DNA from: Crossaster papposus
Taxonomy: Eukaryota > Echinodermata > Asteroidea > Velatida > Solasteridae
Direction: 5' to 3'
DNA length: 64,000 bases
Assembly: GCA_037893245.1 (NCBI GenBank)
Contig: JBAIAA010000103.1
Span: forward strand, 682,001 to 746,000
Positions 14,001 to 21,984 of the stretch are shown here, one piece after another (position 1 is the stretch's first letter; each line of letters opens with the position of its first letter). A program made the position numbers and the translations under genes. The notes under the pieces were generated by a model, which saw only the letters and a list, made by a program, of their open reading frames with translations, was not told where the DNA came from and searched no databases.

Positions 14001-15946
14001 GTCATCTTCTGTAATTAATTGGTTTAAGTCGTACCTAAGTGATCGTAGTCAGTCTGTGAATATTGGCGGTACCATATCAAAGGTCCTGTCCGTAAACACT
14101 GGTGTTCCGCAGGGGTCGATCTTAGGTCCACTTTTATTCATTGTTTATACTAGTGATCTTCCATTTTGTATTGCCCCAAACTGCAACTTATTTATGTACG
14201 CTGATGACTCTACATTAACGTGTAGCTCATCCAACATTAATATAGTAGAAAGTAGCTTAAATACAGCTCTTACTAGTTTTCACAACTGGTGCGTAAGAAA
14301 CAAGCTTGCATTAAATGCCACCAAAACCAAATGCATGCTTATTGGTACAAGGCAGAAAATATGTAATGTTGATTTCAATGTATGCATTGCTGGTAGTCGT
14401 ATTGAAAACGTGAAGTCTTATCAATGTTTAGGTGTAGTTATTGATGAAGCTTTAAGTTGGGGCCCACATGTCGAATACGTAAGAAAATCTGTTGTATCTA
14501 AATTAGGTATACTAAGAAGAATCCGTGATTGTGTTCCTCAACACAGCCTACACACACTATTTGTAAGTTTAGTTATGCCAACGTTAGAGTATTGTTGTAC
14601 GGTGTGGGGAGGAAGGTACATATCTCACGATAATATGTTAAACAAATGTCTCAAGAGAGCCGCGCGGATAATCCTCAAATGTACCTTCCTCACCCCTTCA
14701 GAGGATATGTTTGCTCGTCTTAATTGGGCTCCTTTTTCAAAAAGAGTCAAGTCAAAAAAGGCTATTCTTGTCTTTAAAAGTCTCAACAAAATGACTCCTT
14801 TGTACATGACAAATATTTTCACACCACTTACAGTTATTCGCGAAACAAGGCAATCAACCCACACGGCACTGAAAGTTCCTTTCGCCAAAAAAGAATGCTA
14901 CGCCACAAGTTTGGCTGTGAGTGGTGCAAATATTTGGAATAATCTGCCCGAACAATTGCGAACATTAGACTTAAGCACATTTAAATCGGAGCTCCGACAT
15001 ATCATTCGTTAGATATTATGCCAATTGCGCTGATCTACGGAGTTATAACTTGGTTGCCACTTATATGGAGCCAGATGGGAATTTCCCCTTCTCTTTTTCC
15101 CCCCAAAGGTTTTTTTTGGCGGGTTTTCGCCCATCTCGTAAATCAGAATTGATATCAATGTTTTGGATTCCTGTAAATATCATTGTACGTCTGTAAATAT
15201 TATGTTTGTAATTTTCTGTAAATGTTGATTTTATATGTACTGTTATTTTATTTAACGATGTATGCAGGGCCCCAATGAAAACCAGTTTTAAACTGTTTGG
15301 GCACACCCTGGGTAAAGAAATGGAATAAATAAATAAATAAATTATTACTAAATCTCGTGTTACTTATTCACAGTGAAAATATAGGAACATATTAATATAG
15401 GCCTACGGAATAATATCACGGGGATATTACAGCTGTTTTGATAATAATTCGGCAGATTACTTTTAGGACAAATTCAAATGAGATCTGCCATGAAAGTTTC
15501 ATCTTGTTTTTTTCCTCACCTGAAGTCGGCTTTTCAGGGGACACAGAAGGCTTACAGTCGAATTTGGCATCAATAGGAATCTGCGTTAAAAGAATTAAGA
15601 ATAATCACCTATAATCGAAATATGGGGAAACAATTGCCTTTGGTGGGCTGGTTTTGCTTGTAGTAAAAAATGGTTGAAAGATCAACTTCGTATGACTTTA
15701 TGGCCAATTCCTCGTTATTTTAATTTCATCAACTTTCTATTGTTGGCAGACACCAAACGGAGATATCCATGACGTAACTTGGACTTACATTTGATGTATC
15801 TAGGTGAAGTTGGTCCCCGTAGCCATACTTGTCCAGGGTCTCTATGACGTAACTTAGACTTCCATCTGGTGTATCTAGGTGAAGTTGATCCCCGTAGCCA
15901 TACTTGTCCAGGGTCTCTATGAGCGCGATGTACTCGTCCCAAAATC
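1965..15946 (-). CDS. PLB1: Phospholipase B1-like GDSL lipase gene (multi-exon, partial)
   Basis: A spliced host gene running right to left. Twelve exons join in consistent phase into about 370 codons, close to one phospholipase B1 repeat unit. Seen in order: [14 protein letters not shown], the nucleophile block GDSLT, the RGLS..GGD region, FIGGNDLC (the GxND oxyanion-hole block), VPRMFVNV, a cysteine pair YICPC, REDF..FQPFF, and [10 protein letters not shown] carrying the catalytic Asp-x-x-His. From family knowledge, PLB1 is a membrane-anchored, secreted-face phospholipase and lysophospholipase that removes both acyl chains from glycerophospholipids. Vertebrate PLB1 has several tandem units; only one is visible here. 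The signal peptide and first exon were not found, and the membrane-anchor exon is tentative. Introns hold a LINE, hairpin elements and foldback arms. No stop or frameshift was seen in the assembled exons, so it may be functional. Confidence 0.88.
2098..4158. other. Presumed intron sequence; hairpin element, otherwise nothing recognised
   Basis: Between the last secure PLB1-like exon and the membrane-segment candidate. Apart from the hairpin element at 2911-3172 I see only short palindromes such as ACTATAGTTAACTATAGT near 2630. A short plus-strand frame near 3881 is hydrophobic, but has no homology I recognise and no splice support. Confidence 0.4.
2911..3172. repeat. Hairpin (foldback) element, about 262 bp
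   Basis: The two halves are reverse complements over most of their length. The inner arms of about 50 bp are nearly perfect; they contain CAACATGGCGTCACTGCTG and its complement, around a loop of about 28 bp. The outer arms are more diverged but recognisable down to CACTGACCTC/GAGGTCAGTG at the tips. This is typical of a foldback MITE. No protein is encoded. Confidence 0.85.
4159..4224 (-). CDS. PLB1: PLB1-like exon (IQPVGSK...FRCPSE)
   Basis: The acceptor is CCATAG and the donor GTAGGT; 22 codons in phase 0, beginning [11 protein letters not shown] and ending FRCPSE. PLB1 proteins continue after WNNM with LEPVG.K and end the unit with a CP dipeptide, as here. A truncated MITE lies about 40 bp upstream of the acceptor, inside the intron. 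Confidence 0.85.
4264..4368. mobile_element. Truncated copy of the TTAA-target MITE
   Basis: It shares TTGCAGATATCGAAAATAT and the terminal AATGGTGTATCCTACCT with the complete copies at 16.4 and 22.8 kb. The left terminal repeat and the middle are missing. It lies in a PLB1 intron close to a splice acceptor. Confidence 0.8.
4716..4804. repeat. GAGTC pentanucleotide repeat with a duplicated 35-bp block
   Basis: Runs of GAGTC units alternate with two copies of ACATGTGTACTCGAATCAAG. A second GAGTC-rich patch lies at about 5105-5200. Simple-sequence expansion; no function seen. Confidence 0.85.
5105..5200. repeat. Second GAGTC-rich patch
   Basis: Interrupted GAGTC units, with two similar phrases GGGACTC.A(A/G)TCGAGTC. 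Probably the same simple-sequence family as the patch 400 bp to the left. Confidence 0.7.
5690..5785 (-). CDS. PLB1: PLB1-like exon with the catalytic Asp-His block
   Basis: The acceptor is GCTTCAG and the donor GTGAGT; 32 codons, phase 0. It encodes [16 protein letters not shown] and ends ATWNSM. DCFHFS is SGNH block V (D-x-x-H), completing the catalytic triad begun by GDSLT. With the GGND exon it makes the family assignment secure. Confidence 0.95.
5921..6000. repeat. Short terminal-repeat-like sequence GGTGCGTTCCACT
   Basis: It starts GGTGCGTTCCACTTACGCGAA. Related starts occur on the minus strand ending at about 5534 and on the plus strand at about 56725. Near 5985 AAGTGGAAC complements the GTTCCACTT. 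Probably fragments of a small TIR element; the superfamily was not determined. Confidence 0.5.
6683..6784 (-). CDS. PLB1: PLB1-like exon (GKFDREDF...QPFF)
   Basis: The acceptor is CGACAG and the donor GTACGT; 34 codons, phase 0 at both ends. It includes [17 protein letters not shown], matching the SGRYDTREDFTVV.QPFF segment of PLB1. An imperfect long hairpin lies just upstream in the same intron. Confidence 0.92.
6837..6994. repeat. Long hairpin with a nearly perfect 50-bp inner stem
   Basis: The arms, left about 6860-6908 and right about 6922-6970, are exact or nearly exact reverse complements around a 13-nt GC-rich loop (GAGCCGAAGGCGA). Outer arms AATAAATGTGTGTTCG and CGAACACACATTTATT continue the stem after a short mismatch. 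The near-perfect inner arms suggest recent formation or gene-conversion-like maintenance. It lies in a PLB1 intron. Confidence 0.9.
7696..7765 (-). CDS. PLB1: PLB1-like exon (cysteine pair YICPC)
   Basis: The acceptor is CCTCAG and the donor GTATAA, a weaker donor. One base completes a Phe codon, then 23 codons begin YICPCSL and end TTQYQ. PLB1 proteins have a C.C motif followed by a helix ending in a Tyr/Phe-Gln word at this position. Confidence 0.82.
8225..8313 (-). CDS. PLB1: PLB1-like exon (VPRMFVNV)
   Basis: The acceptor is ACTCAG and the donor GTAGGT. It encodes [20 protein letters not shown] and ends DLLH plus two bases. It matches the EVPRAFVNLV.VL......L segment that follows the GGND exon in PLB1. 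Confidence 0.9.
8419..8797. mobile_element. Hairpin MITE, about 380 bp
   Basis: The outer arms CTGCAGAATAAGC and GCTTATTGGGCAG are inverted. The inner arms of about 115 bp include AACATCTGGTACACTGAC and GCTCAACATGTTTGGCA with their complements on the right. The central part of about 100 bp is unpaired. No coding capacity. It abuts the foldback arm that begins just downstream. Confidence 0.85.
8821..9203. mobile_element. Solo right arm of the TGACGTCA foldback element
   Basis: It begins with the inner junction GCGCCCTCAATAAGCCC and ends with the terminal CCAGGGCCACCA, as in the larger copy at 20.0-20.5 kb. Between them are tandem-like modules of the form GTCG(C/T)GAAATTTGACGTCAATATT. I count five TGACGTCA octamers. 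No left arm is seen, so this is a single-arm remnant in a PLB1 intron. Confidence 0.8.
9755..9950 (-). CDS. PLB1: PLB1-like exon carrying the GGND block
   Basis: The acceptor is CTGCAG and the donor GTGAGA; 65 codons. Recognisable words are [28 protein letters not shown] and [17 protein letters not shown] is SGNH block III, whose Asn contributes to the oxyanion hole. This is the longest and most diagnostic exon of the gene. Confidence 0.95.
10166..10274 (-). CDS. PLB1: PLB1-like exon (ILRKYN...GFSTG)
   Basis: The acceptor is GATAG and the donor GTAAGT. It encodes [18 protein letters not shown], then a stretch ending [10 protein letters not shown]. It matches the ILREFNP.L.GFSVG.G....LN.AV.GA segment of PLB1. 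In SGNH lipases this region carries the block II glycine. Split codons at both ends fit the neighbouring exons. Confidence 0.9.
11440..11483 (-). CDS. PLB1: PLB1-like small exon (44 bp)
   Basis: The acceptor is GACAG and the donor GTGAGT. It encodes [14 protein letters not shown] between split codons on both sides. It corresponds to the S.GGD....V.TL.N segment of PLB1 proteins. It is too short to be seen as an open frame, and was found because its phases fit both neighbours. Confidence 0.85.
11867..11934 (-). CDS. PLB1: PLB1-like exon after the nucleophile block
   Basis: The acceptor is AATAG and the donor GTAAGT. It encodes [22 protein letters not shown] plus two bases. The NGAGA and YRGLS words match the segment that follows GDSLT in PLB1 proteins. 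The split Pro codon is completed by the next exon. Confidence 0.88.
12043..12101 (-). CDS. PLB1: PLB1-like exon carrying the GDSL nucleophile block
   Basis: The acceptor is CTACAG and the donor GTGAGT. It encodes [24 protein letters not shown] is block I of the GDSL/SGNH lipases and contains the catalytic serine. The LRPGDI.VV.ALGDSLT pattern is highly specific for phospholipase B1. The intron upstream of this exon holds the antisense LINE at 13-15.3 kb. Confidence 0.92.
12960..15350 (+). mobile_element. LINE-A, 5'-truncated APE-lineage non-LTR retrotransposon
   Basis: It contains a long RT frame, a 3' UTR and a tail of AAAT units at about 15330-15345. Upstream remnant coding ([19 protein letters not shown] and on) is joined to the main frame through a one-base frameshift near 13220. 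The endonuclease domain is absent, so the copy is 5'-truncated. It sits antisense in a PLB1-like intron. No target-site duplication could be fixed. Confidence 0.88.
13249..15012 (+). CDS. LINE-A reverse transcriptase, C-terminal 587 codons open
   Basis: Non-LTR reverse transcriptase. Motifs in order: [10 protein letters not shown] (about residue 98), [32 protein letters not shown], the motif A word [29 protein letters not shown], the catalytic FMYADDST, and the thumb segment. The C-terminal FAR(L)NW.....R module is typical of CR1/jockey-group LINEs. The marked start is simply the first Met after the frameshift; the natural frame extends upstream. Palm motifs are intact, but without the endonuclease and true 5' end it is unlikely to be mobile. 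Confidence 0.9.
   Translation: MLWKTLKEVLPKKQKTVPNSITSPNGENIDDIADIADTLNEHFSTIGKRTAGNYHLRELEIDDNTDAPIIDSFDEDCVVPNITEEFVQKQISSMSVGKATGPDGISVRMIKIASPYIIKSLTHICNLSIRCERYPKDWKHALVTPIHKGGDKCSTGNYRPISILPIISKILERWVHSSVYRYLDENNLIPSCQSGFRPLHSTESTLHDFTNKCFAAMENGQVTGSVFIDLSKAFDCVDHEILLKKLERMNMSSSVINWFKSYLSDRSQSVNIGGTISKVLSVNTGVPQGSILGPLLFIVYTSDLPFCIAPNCNLFMYADDSTLTCSSSNINIVESSLNTALTSFHNWCVRNKLALNATKTKCMLIGTRQKICNVDFNVCIAGSRIENVKSYQCLGVVIDEALSWGPHVEYVRKSVVSKLGILRRIRDCVPQHSLHTLFVSLVMPTLEYCCTVWGGRYISHDNMLNKCLKRAARIILKCTFLTPSEDMFARLNWAPFSKRVKSKKAILVFKSLNKMTPLYMTNIFTPLTVIRETRQSTHTALKVPFAKKECYATSLAVSGANIWNNLPEQLRTLDLSTFKSELRHIIR
15520..15580 (-). CDS. PLB1: PLB1-like exon (Cys/Pro-rich linker before the GDSL domain)
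   Basis: The acceptor ends in CGCAG and the donor is GTGAGG. It encodes [20 protein letters not shown] plus one base. The sequence resembles the FPC...PPTSV linker found just before the catalytic unit in PLB1 proteins. The split Val codon is completed by the TG that opens the next exon. Confidence 0.8.
15789..15946 (-). CDS. PLB1: PLB1-like exon, most 5' found, with an internal 75-bp duplication
   Basis: The acceptor is TTTAG and the donor GTAAGT. Reading begins with two bases of a split codon, then 52 codons including [20 protein letters not shown] 75-bp unit is tandemly repeated in frame, so [14 protein letters not shown] occurs twice. The unit includes the splice donor. In the upstream copy the donor GT is GG, so reading continues into the second copy, where the intact donor is used. 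The exon ends in phase 0, matching the next exon. I do not recognise this N-terminal portion from its sequence; membership rests on splice phase and position. Confidence 0.7.
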
Positions 15947-15950
15947 CTAA

Positions 15951-16397
15951 ATTCAAACCACATAATTTCTCATCATTTGTTAGTTCCAAGCATTTATGCG
16001 CAGGATCAGACGTATTTTACTGTTTGCTATCAAACCGCCGTCTGTCATTAAAATGCAGTCTACATTTAGTTGGCTTGCGTTATAAAATCAAATTTTAATT
16101 AATGAAACGCTTTCAAACCCCAACCCACTTAATTCCATTTTGTCTTACCTCCAGAAGAATATTGTGGGCGAGGCATCGATTGGGGGAAAATGGCAAAGTA
16201 AATGCAAAAGCGATGCCCGTAAATAGCAAAAATGCTCAATGTGATATAAAGCAGGGTAGTTTTGGATTTGATAAATTGGGTTACGTTGAATAATTTGTTA
16301 GCCTATGCAAAGCTTTCCCCTTACACCCCTGATTTTGAAAATCTATTTGGCTAAAGAACAAGCATTAAAGCTAATTAAAATGGTACGCATTTTGATG
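15951..16397. other. Upstream flank of the PLB1-like exons; nothing secure
   Basis: A minus-strand stretch ending at a GTAAGA donor near 16149 (M-P-R-P-Q-Y-S-S-G) would fit the phase of the first secure PLB1-like exon. It lacks a convincing acceptor or signal peptide, so I do not call it. Confidence 0.3.
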
Positions 16398-16439
16398 GCA
16401 AACAACATTATAGTATTTAAAGCTGCAATGATAATTTAA

Positions 16440-16823
16440 AGGTAGTATACACCATTGGTAATTGCTTGAATTATCATGAATGGGTAGATTTGGGGGGTTG
16501 TATTTCATAGTAAATATCGTTTAACTGACCTGTTCGAAGTTTTACAATGTTATCATGGATGTCAAGAAAAGCACGAAAAACAGCGTTTGTTTTCAAGCGG
16601 CGTCCAGCAGTTATTCTTATGTCATTTGTATTTTTTTCGCGATCGCCGTCCGGCGATCGCAATTTTTTGTTTATAAAATTCAATTTTCAGAATAATTACA
16701 GGATATCTAGCGCAATAATTTTGCTGGATGCCTAGAATCATTATTTACTTTCATATGAGTAAGAATTTTTTTATTAATTCGCTAGTAATTTTTTTCGATA
16801 TCTGCAAATGGTGTATCCCACCT
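16440..16823. mobile_element. TTAA-target MITE, copy 1 (384 bp)
   Basis: It begins AGGTAGTATACACCATT and ends AATGGTGTATCCCACCT, flanked by TTAA on both sides. The paralogous empty site at 22414-22417 has a single TTAA, which proves insertion and the 4-bp target duplication. The centre holds a short perfect-looking inverted repeat, GCGATCGCCGTCCGGCGATCGC. TTAA targets occur in piggyBac, Kolobok/T2 and ISL2EU groups. The TTAAAGG start recalls T2/Kolobok MITEs, but the assignment is open. Confidence 0.93.
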
Positions 16824-17628
16824 TTAAGCCAGAGGTACTTACTGTCAATTTCGTTAGCGGTTGATGCAGCCATCAAGAGGCAAGAGACGGCCGGTTGCAG
16901 CCCCGAAAAACGCATTTTGAATGCTGACTTAAGTATGGTGGCCCTGAAGGGACTACGCAGATCGTGAATATTGACGTCAATATTCACGACAAATTCCACG
17001 ACTTTCCTCAAAGTCGCGAATATTGACGTCAATAATGACGTCAATATTCACGACTTTCCCAAAAGTCGCGAATATTGACGTCAAATTTGACGTCGATATT
17101 CGCGTCAAATTTTACGACTTTCTCCGAAAGTCGCGAATGTTGACGTCAATATTCGCGACAAAATTCACGACTTTCCTCAAAGTCGCGAATATTGACGTTA
17201 AATTTGACGTCAATATTGAAAACTCCGAAAACGGACTTATCGAGGGCGCCCTCGATTGTCACGAGAGATCAGTGGATTTGTTTCAAGTTCAGAAACAAAT
17301 CTCGTGAACTGAACTTAAAGGTAGGATACACCATTTGCAGATATCAAACAAATTTACGACCGAATTATTAAGAAATATCTTACTTATTTGAAGGTAAATT
17401 ATGACTCTAGGCACCCAACAAAATGATCTCGCTATATATCCCGTAATTATTCAGAAAAATATAATTTTATAAAACTAAATTCAAAACGATTAATAACATA
17501 AGAATATTCAACTGCCCGACGGCGGTTGAAAACAAACGCAGTTTTTCGTGATTTTCTCGCCATCCATAAATTATTGTAAAACGTCGGACAGGCCAGTTAA
17601 ACGAGATTTACTACACTACAACCCCCAC

Positions 17629-19939
17629 TTACAAGCAACAACTTAAGCGTTCCAAGCCTGTGACAAAAACAATCCGCATCTGGTCTGAATTGAATGCTGA
17701 TAAGCTGCGAGGGTGTTTTGAGGTCACTGATTGGGATGTTTTCAAGGACAGCGCATCTGATCTCGACTAGTATACCGACACAGTGACTAGGTACATAAAG
17801 TTCTGTGAAGAACTATGTCTACCAACAAAAACTATTACTCAATATCCAAATTCAAAACCTTGGTTCGACAACAGTATTCGCACTAAAGTACGAGCAAAGG
17901 ACCTTGCTTATAAACAGAAATCTGTGGACCCGGCTGCCTATAAAAGGGCGAAGTATGACTTGGAAAAGAGCATCAACGCTGGTAAACGTAAATATCGTCA
18001 GCTTTTAGAGAACAACTTGAACAGTAACAACACTCGGGATCTCTGGGCGGGTGTTCAGAATATCACCAACTACAAGCAAAGTGCGCCAATCATAGATAAG
18101 GGTGACATTACATTGCCTGATCGCCTGAACGAGTTTTATGCTCGCTTTGATCGCGACATTCTTGAGTCTGGGTCTCCGAGTGCAGCTGCAGCTGACGTCA
18201 CAGAGCAGGAACCACCATTCATAATACAGCCTGAAGATGTTGCGCGAGTCCTGTCAGGTCTGAACGTGCGCAAAGCTGCAGGGCCAGACCAGATTACGCC
18301 GCGGCTCTTGCGTAGCTGTTCGCGTCAACTCGCCGATATTCTTGCCAACATCTTCAACTGGTCGCTCAGCATAGCCAAAATGCCCGAGTCTTTCAAGAAC
18401 TCGATCATCGTTCCAGTGCCGAAAAAGAAACTGATCAGTTCCATGAATGATTATAGGCCAGTGGCCTTGACGTCACAGATTGCTAAGTGTTTTGAACGTT
18501 TAGTGATGAATTTCATGAAATCAATACTGCCATGTGATTTGGACCCGTGTCAATTTGCGTATCGGACAAATCGATGCGTTGAAGATGCCGTGAATTACTG
18601 TTTGCATTTTATTTTAAAGCACCTTGAACCTGGAAGACCAAATTCATCAAAATATGCTCGTATTTTATTCATTGACTACTCATCTGCTTTTAATACTATA
18701 GTCCCGTCTAAGCTTTATCAAAAGCTGATTGATCTTAAATTACCAGGATCTCTATGCAAGTGGGTTTTAGATTTTTTATTGAAACGTAGACAAATTGTGA
18801 GAATCGGTTAAAATTTCTCGAAACCAATTGTTCTGAGCACTGGAACACCGCAGGGTTGTGGTCTTTCTCCTCTTTTGTACAGTCTATTTACACATGATTG
18901 TAAAGTGGATGATCCATCTAGCGTGATTGTAAAATTTGCTGATGATACCACCCTTAGTGGTTTAATTTGTAATGGCGACGAATCCAGTTATAGAAGTCAA
19001 GTATCATCTCTTGTAAAATGGTCTGAATCGAACAATCTTGTCTTGAACGTTGACAAAACTAAGGAAATGATAATTGACTGTCGTAAAAATAAAGGTCAAA
19101 TTGAACCAATTGTCATTAACGGAAGAGATGTGGACATTGTAGATTGTTTTAAGTTTCTCGGTACATTCATAATGAACACCCTGTCTTGGTCAAATCAAGT
19201 ATCTGAAAATTTGAAAAAGGCCCAACAACGTTTGTATTTTCTACGTAGACTGAAATCCTTTGGTGTTAGCAAACATATTCTGATTATTTTTTATAGATGT
19301 GTAATTGAATCTTGCCTGACCAGCTCTATTATTGTCTGGTTCAATGTCACTCCTGAGTGTGCAATTTATAAACTGAATCGGGTGGCCAAAAACGCATCGC
19401 GCAAATTTGGATTTAAGTTGGATGACATGAAGACAATCTATGACAAGAGAATGAGAAAGCGTGTCGAAAACATTGTTAAGGATGTGCATCATCCAACAAA
19501 TGAGTTCTTCCACATGATGCCTTCAGGAAATAGGATGAGACCAATAGGTGCAAAAACCAACCGTTTCAGAGATAGTTTTATACCATCGGCCGTGCGGGTT
19601 TTTAACAATGGGGACTTTTTAATGTAAATAATGTGTATGTACATGTATTAACCAACAGTTTCAAAAATAGTTTTTATATCATCGACCGTGTGGGTCTTTT
19701 AACAATGGGGTTTTTAATGTTTAAAATATGTTGTATAAATCAACCATTTCAGGAATAGATTTTATATCGTCGGCTGTGTAGGTCTTTAACAGAGGGAGTT
19801 TTTTCATTTAAATTTAAAGAATTGTTTGTATACTTTTGTAATTATATGTTTATTATTGTTGTTGTGCGAGTCTAACATTACAAATTCCTGTGATTGTTTT
19901 TAATAATTGGCTGAATAAAGCAATCTAATCTAATCTAAT
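17629..19939 (+). mobile_element. LINE-D, Rex1/CR1-like, 5'-truncated
   Basis: It contains RT coding with two in-frame stops, then a 3' UTR ending in TCTAA repeats (AATCTAATCTAATCTAATT). After the stop codon, two further diverged copies of the segment encoding the C-terminal FRDSFIPSAVRVFNNG follow in tandem within the 3' UTR. The endonuclease is missing. Insertion is inside a MITE, in the plus orientation. Confidence 0.88.
17641..19627 (+). pseudogene. LINE-D reverse transcriptase, two nonsense codons
   Basis: One continuous frame except for TAG at 17768-17770 and TAA at 18809-18811. Motifs: RKAAGPDQITP, NDYRPVALTSQIAKCFERLV, QFAYRTNRCVEDAV, motif A ARILFIDYSSAFNTI, then, after the second stop, STGTPQGCGLSPLLYSLF, VKFADDTTLSG with the FADD catalytic pair, and the C-terminal RFRDSFIPSAVRVFN. 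The DYSSAFNT and GTPQGCGLSP words are typical of Rex1/CR1-type LINEs. Confidence 0.88.
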
Positions 19940-20672
19940 TATGATAATTCAAGCAATTCAAACTAATGGTGTATCCTACCTATATACCATTAAAACAAAT
20001 CCACTGATCTCTCGTGACAATCGAGGGCGCCCTCAATAAGCCCTATTTCGGAGTATGGATGATTGATGAACTGATGCATAGACTAGACGGACGGCGCGCC
20101 CCAGAACAAATGGAAAACTCGGTCTTGTAGCAAGACTAGCCAAAACCTAGTCGCTGGCAAAAAAATCGCGTCAAAATGTATGTCCGGTCATGAAATTTGA
20201 CGTCAAATTTGACGTCTATATTTGCGACTTTGGAGGCAAGTCGTGAAATTTGTCGTCAATATTGACGTCAATATTTGCGAATTTCGGAGAAAGTCGTAAA
20301 TTTTGTCGCGAATATTGACGTCAATATTTGCAACTTTCAGAAAAAGTCGTGAAATTTGACGCGAATATTGACGTCAAATTTGACGTCAACATTCGCGACT
20401 TTTGAAGCAAATCGTGAAATTTGACGTCAATATTGACGTTAATATTCGCGAGTTTGGGGAAAGTCGTGAAATTTGTCGCGAATATTGACGTCAATATTCA
20501 CGATAAGCGTGTCCCCCCAGGGCCACCACACTTTAATGATCATACGATTCACTCGGCTTGACTATTGTATTTCGTGCCCGGGTTTTTGGACCCTGTAGGC
20601 TGTACCGTACATACCGAACCTGTGTCTATTGTAATCTAAAACCAGATGCACAATCCAGAACTTCTGGGTTTT

Positions 20673-21984
20673 CATGTACACAATTATTCTTTCTCTAAAA
20701 TACTCAAACTATACACCAAATGAAAGGTCTTGTTGAAAGAAATACAATGCTTTTTAAATCGAGAAAATCGGCTAATTAGTTTTTGAGAAATCCTGTTTTA
20801 TTTAATTAAATACACCCCATTTGATGAAGCGCGACTCACACTGCACCCCTTAATGGCCCCGAAAGTCCTGGCGAAGCCCATGCGCGCCAGCGCGGCCCGG
20901 GCCCCGGTGAATTTACCTCACACACGGTACGCGGAGCGCACACACGCATTCGCACAATGCCGTAATCTTCTAACAATAGCTGTCATAAATCTAGCTTTAC
21001 AAAGTTCACTTTCAAGCCGAAACTCATCTTGAGCCACGCAGCGCTTTTAAGAGCTTTCTACTAAAAGCGCTCAAACTCATGCGGCCATTCGGCGAGATCT
21101 ATGGTTATTAGCGCAAAGATTCATGCGCCCAATCAGAGCCTTCGTTACAAACAGACCAAGGCCGTTTTCCAAGCCCCTGGCTTTGGCTCCGTCTCCGGCT
21201 ACAGCCTATTGCTAAACTGTATGAATGAAGCCTGAGACGAAGACAAAGCAGCCCAATGCATGCGAACCAACTTCGACCCAAACGCGCATTTCTATTGGTT
21301 CATTTGCTAGGACATCTGAGGTGTTCTTAAAGGGAAACTCCACCCATCATTTATAATTGCATAATGTTAAAGAGTGTCAATTGCCATTGTGACTTGATTT
21401 TTATTTCATTTTTATCGGTTTTGGTAATCGTATAAAATAGAATATAAATTTGTTTTCGCACTGCGCTTACCGTCATGCGAGCCGCCATTTTGTTCTGGTT
21501 TATCGGTATATCCGAGATATTAAGACCATGGAGCTATGGCTCCATGTTAAGACGTAGTGTCTGCACCATCATTACGCGAAGCCCGATCGATAGTGAACCC
21601 TTTTGTGTACGGCATAGTGTATACACAATGTGCATATACATGTGAAAGTGGGCTCAAAATCATACGGAGAAGGACCTGATGCCATAATTACTAGCTCACA
21701 GATTTTCTATTCTTCTCAGAAAATACAAGTGGCGCGTCAAGTCGATATTCTGCACAGAAATGCAATACATGTACTCGCAATAGTCGGGCGCCGTACAACA
21801 TACGTCTGCATAATGTAGTTGGCCGCGTCAAGGTGGGATACCAGTGCGAACAACAGGCAATAAAGCGATGTGCATTGAGGTGCAGACACTACGTCATAAT
21901 TTCCCGGGCGAGGCAGGAAATTTGAACAATATGGCTGCGCCCTTGTACTCCTGAATAGCAAGAAATCGTGAATATAATAAACGC
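20673..21984. other. No gene recognised
   Basis: Mixed sequence with a GC-rich patch near 20860-20940 and a small palindrome ATGGAGC-TAT-GGCTCCAT near 21528. I see no domain, RNA gene or repeat boundary that I can support. Confidence 0.35.

Larger units (their letters stand above)
17319..19981. mobile_element. TTAA-target MITE, copy 3, split by LINE-D
   Basis: The left part (17319-17628) starts AGGTAGGATACACCATT after TTAA. The right part (about 19940-19981) ends AATGGTGTATCCTACCT. The MITE is inside the spacer of FB-1. On the right the TTAA is no longer present (ATAT), presumably mutated. About 14 bp of MITE sequence present in copy 1 is missing at the LINE junction. Confidence 0.88.
16936..20528. 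mobile_element. Foldback element FB-1 with TGACGTCA-rich arms
   Basis: The outer tips TGGTGGCCCTG and CAGGGCCACCA are inverted. The left arm (about 350 bp) and right arm (about 530 bp) consist of reiterated modules containing GAATATTGACGTCAATATTC. The inner arm ends, carrying CTCGATTGTCACGAGAGATC and its complement, enclose a short spacer that now holds a MITE and a LINE. Arm lengths differ because module numbers differ, as in Foldback-type elements. No transposase is seen. Confidence 0.85.
16398..20672. repeat. Dispersed repeat R, interrupted by nested insertions
   Basis: Outer sequence at 16398-16936 (minus the MITE) and 20529-20672 matches the contiguous copy at 22376-22675. Shared phrases include TTTAAAGCTGCAAT, GGTACTTACTGTCAATTTCG, CGAAAAACGCATTTTGA, CACTTTAATGATCATACG and GTGTCTATTGTAATC. 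The matched copy shows what the locus looked like before a MITE and a foldback element entered. Confidence 0.85.

Noticed and set aside
16149..16180. Candidate first exon of the PLB1-like gene
   Set aside because: The donor phase fits, but there is no acceptor and no signal peptide, so it is not called.
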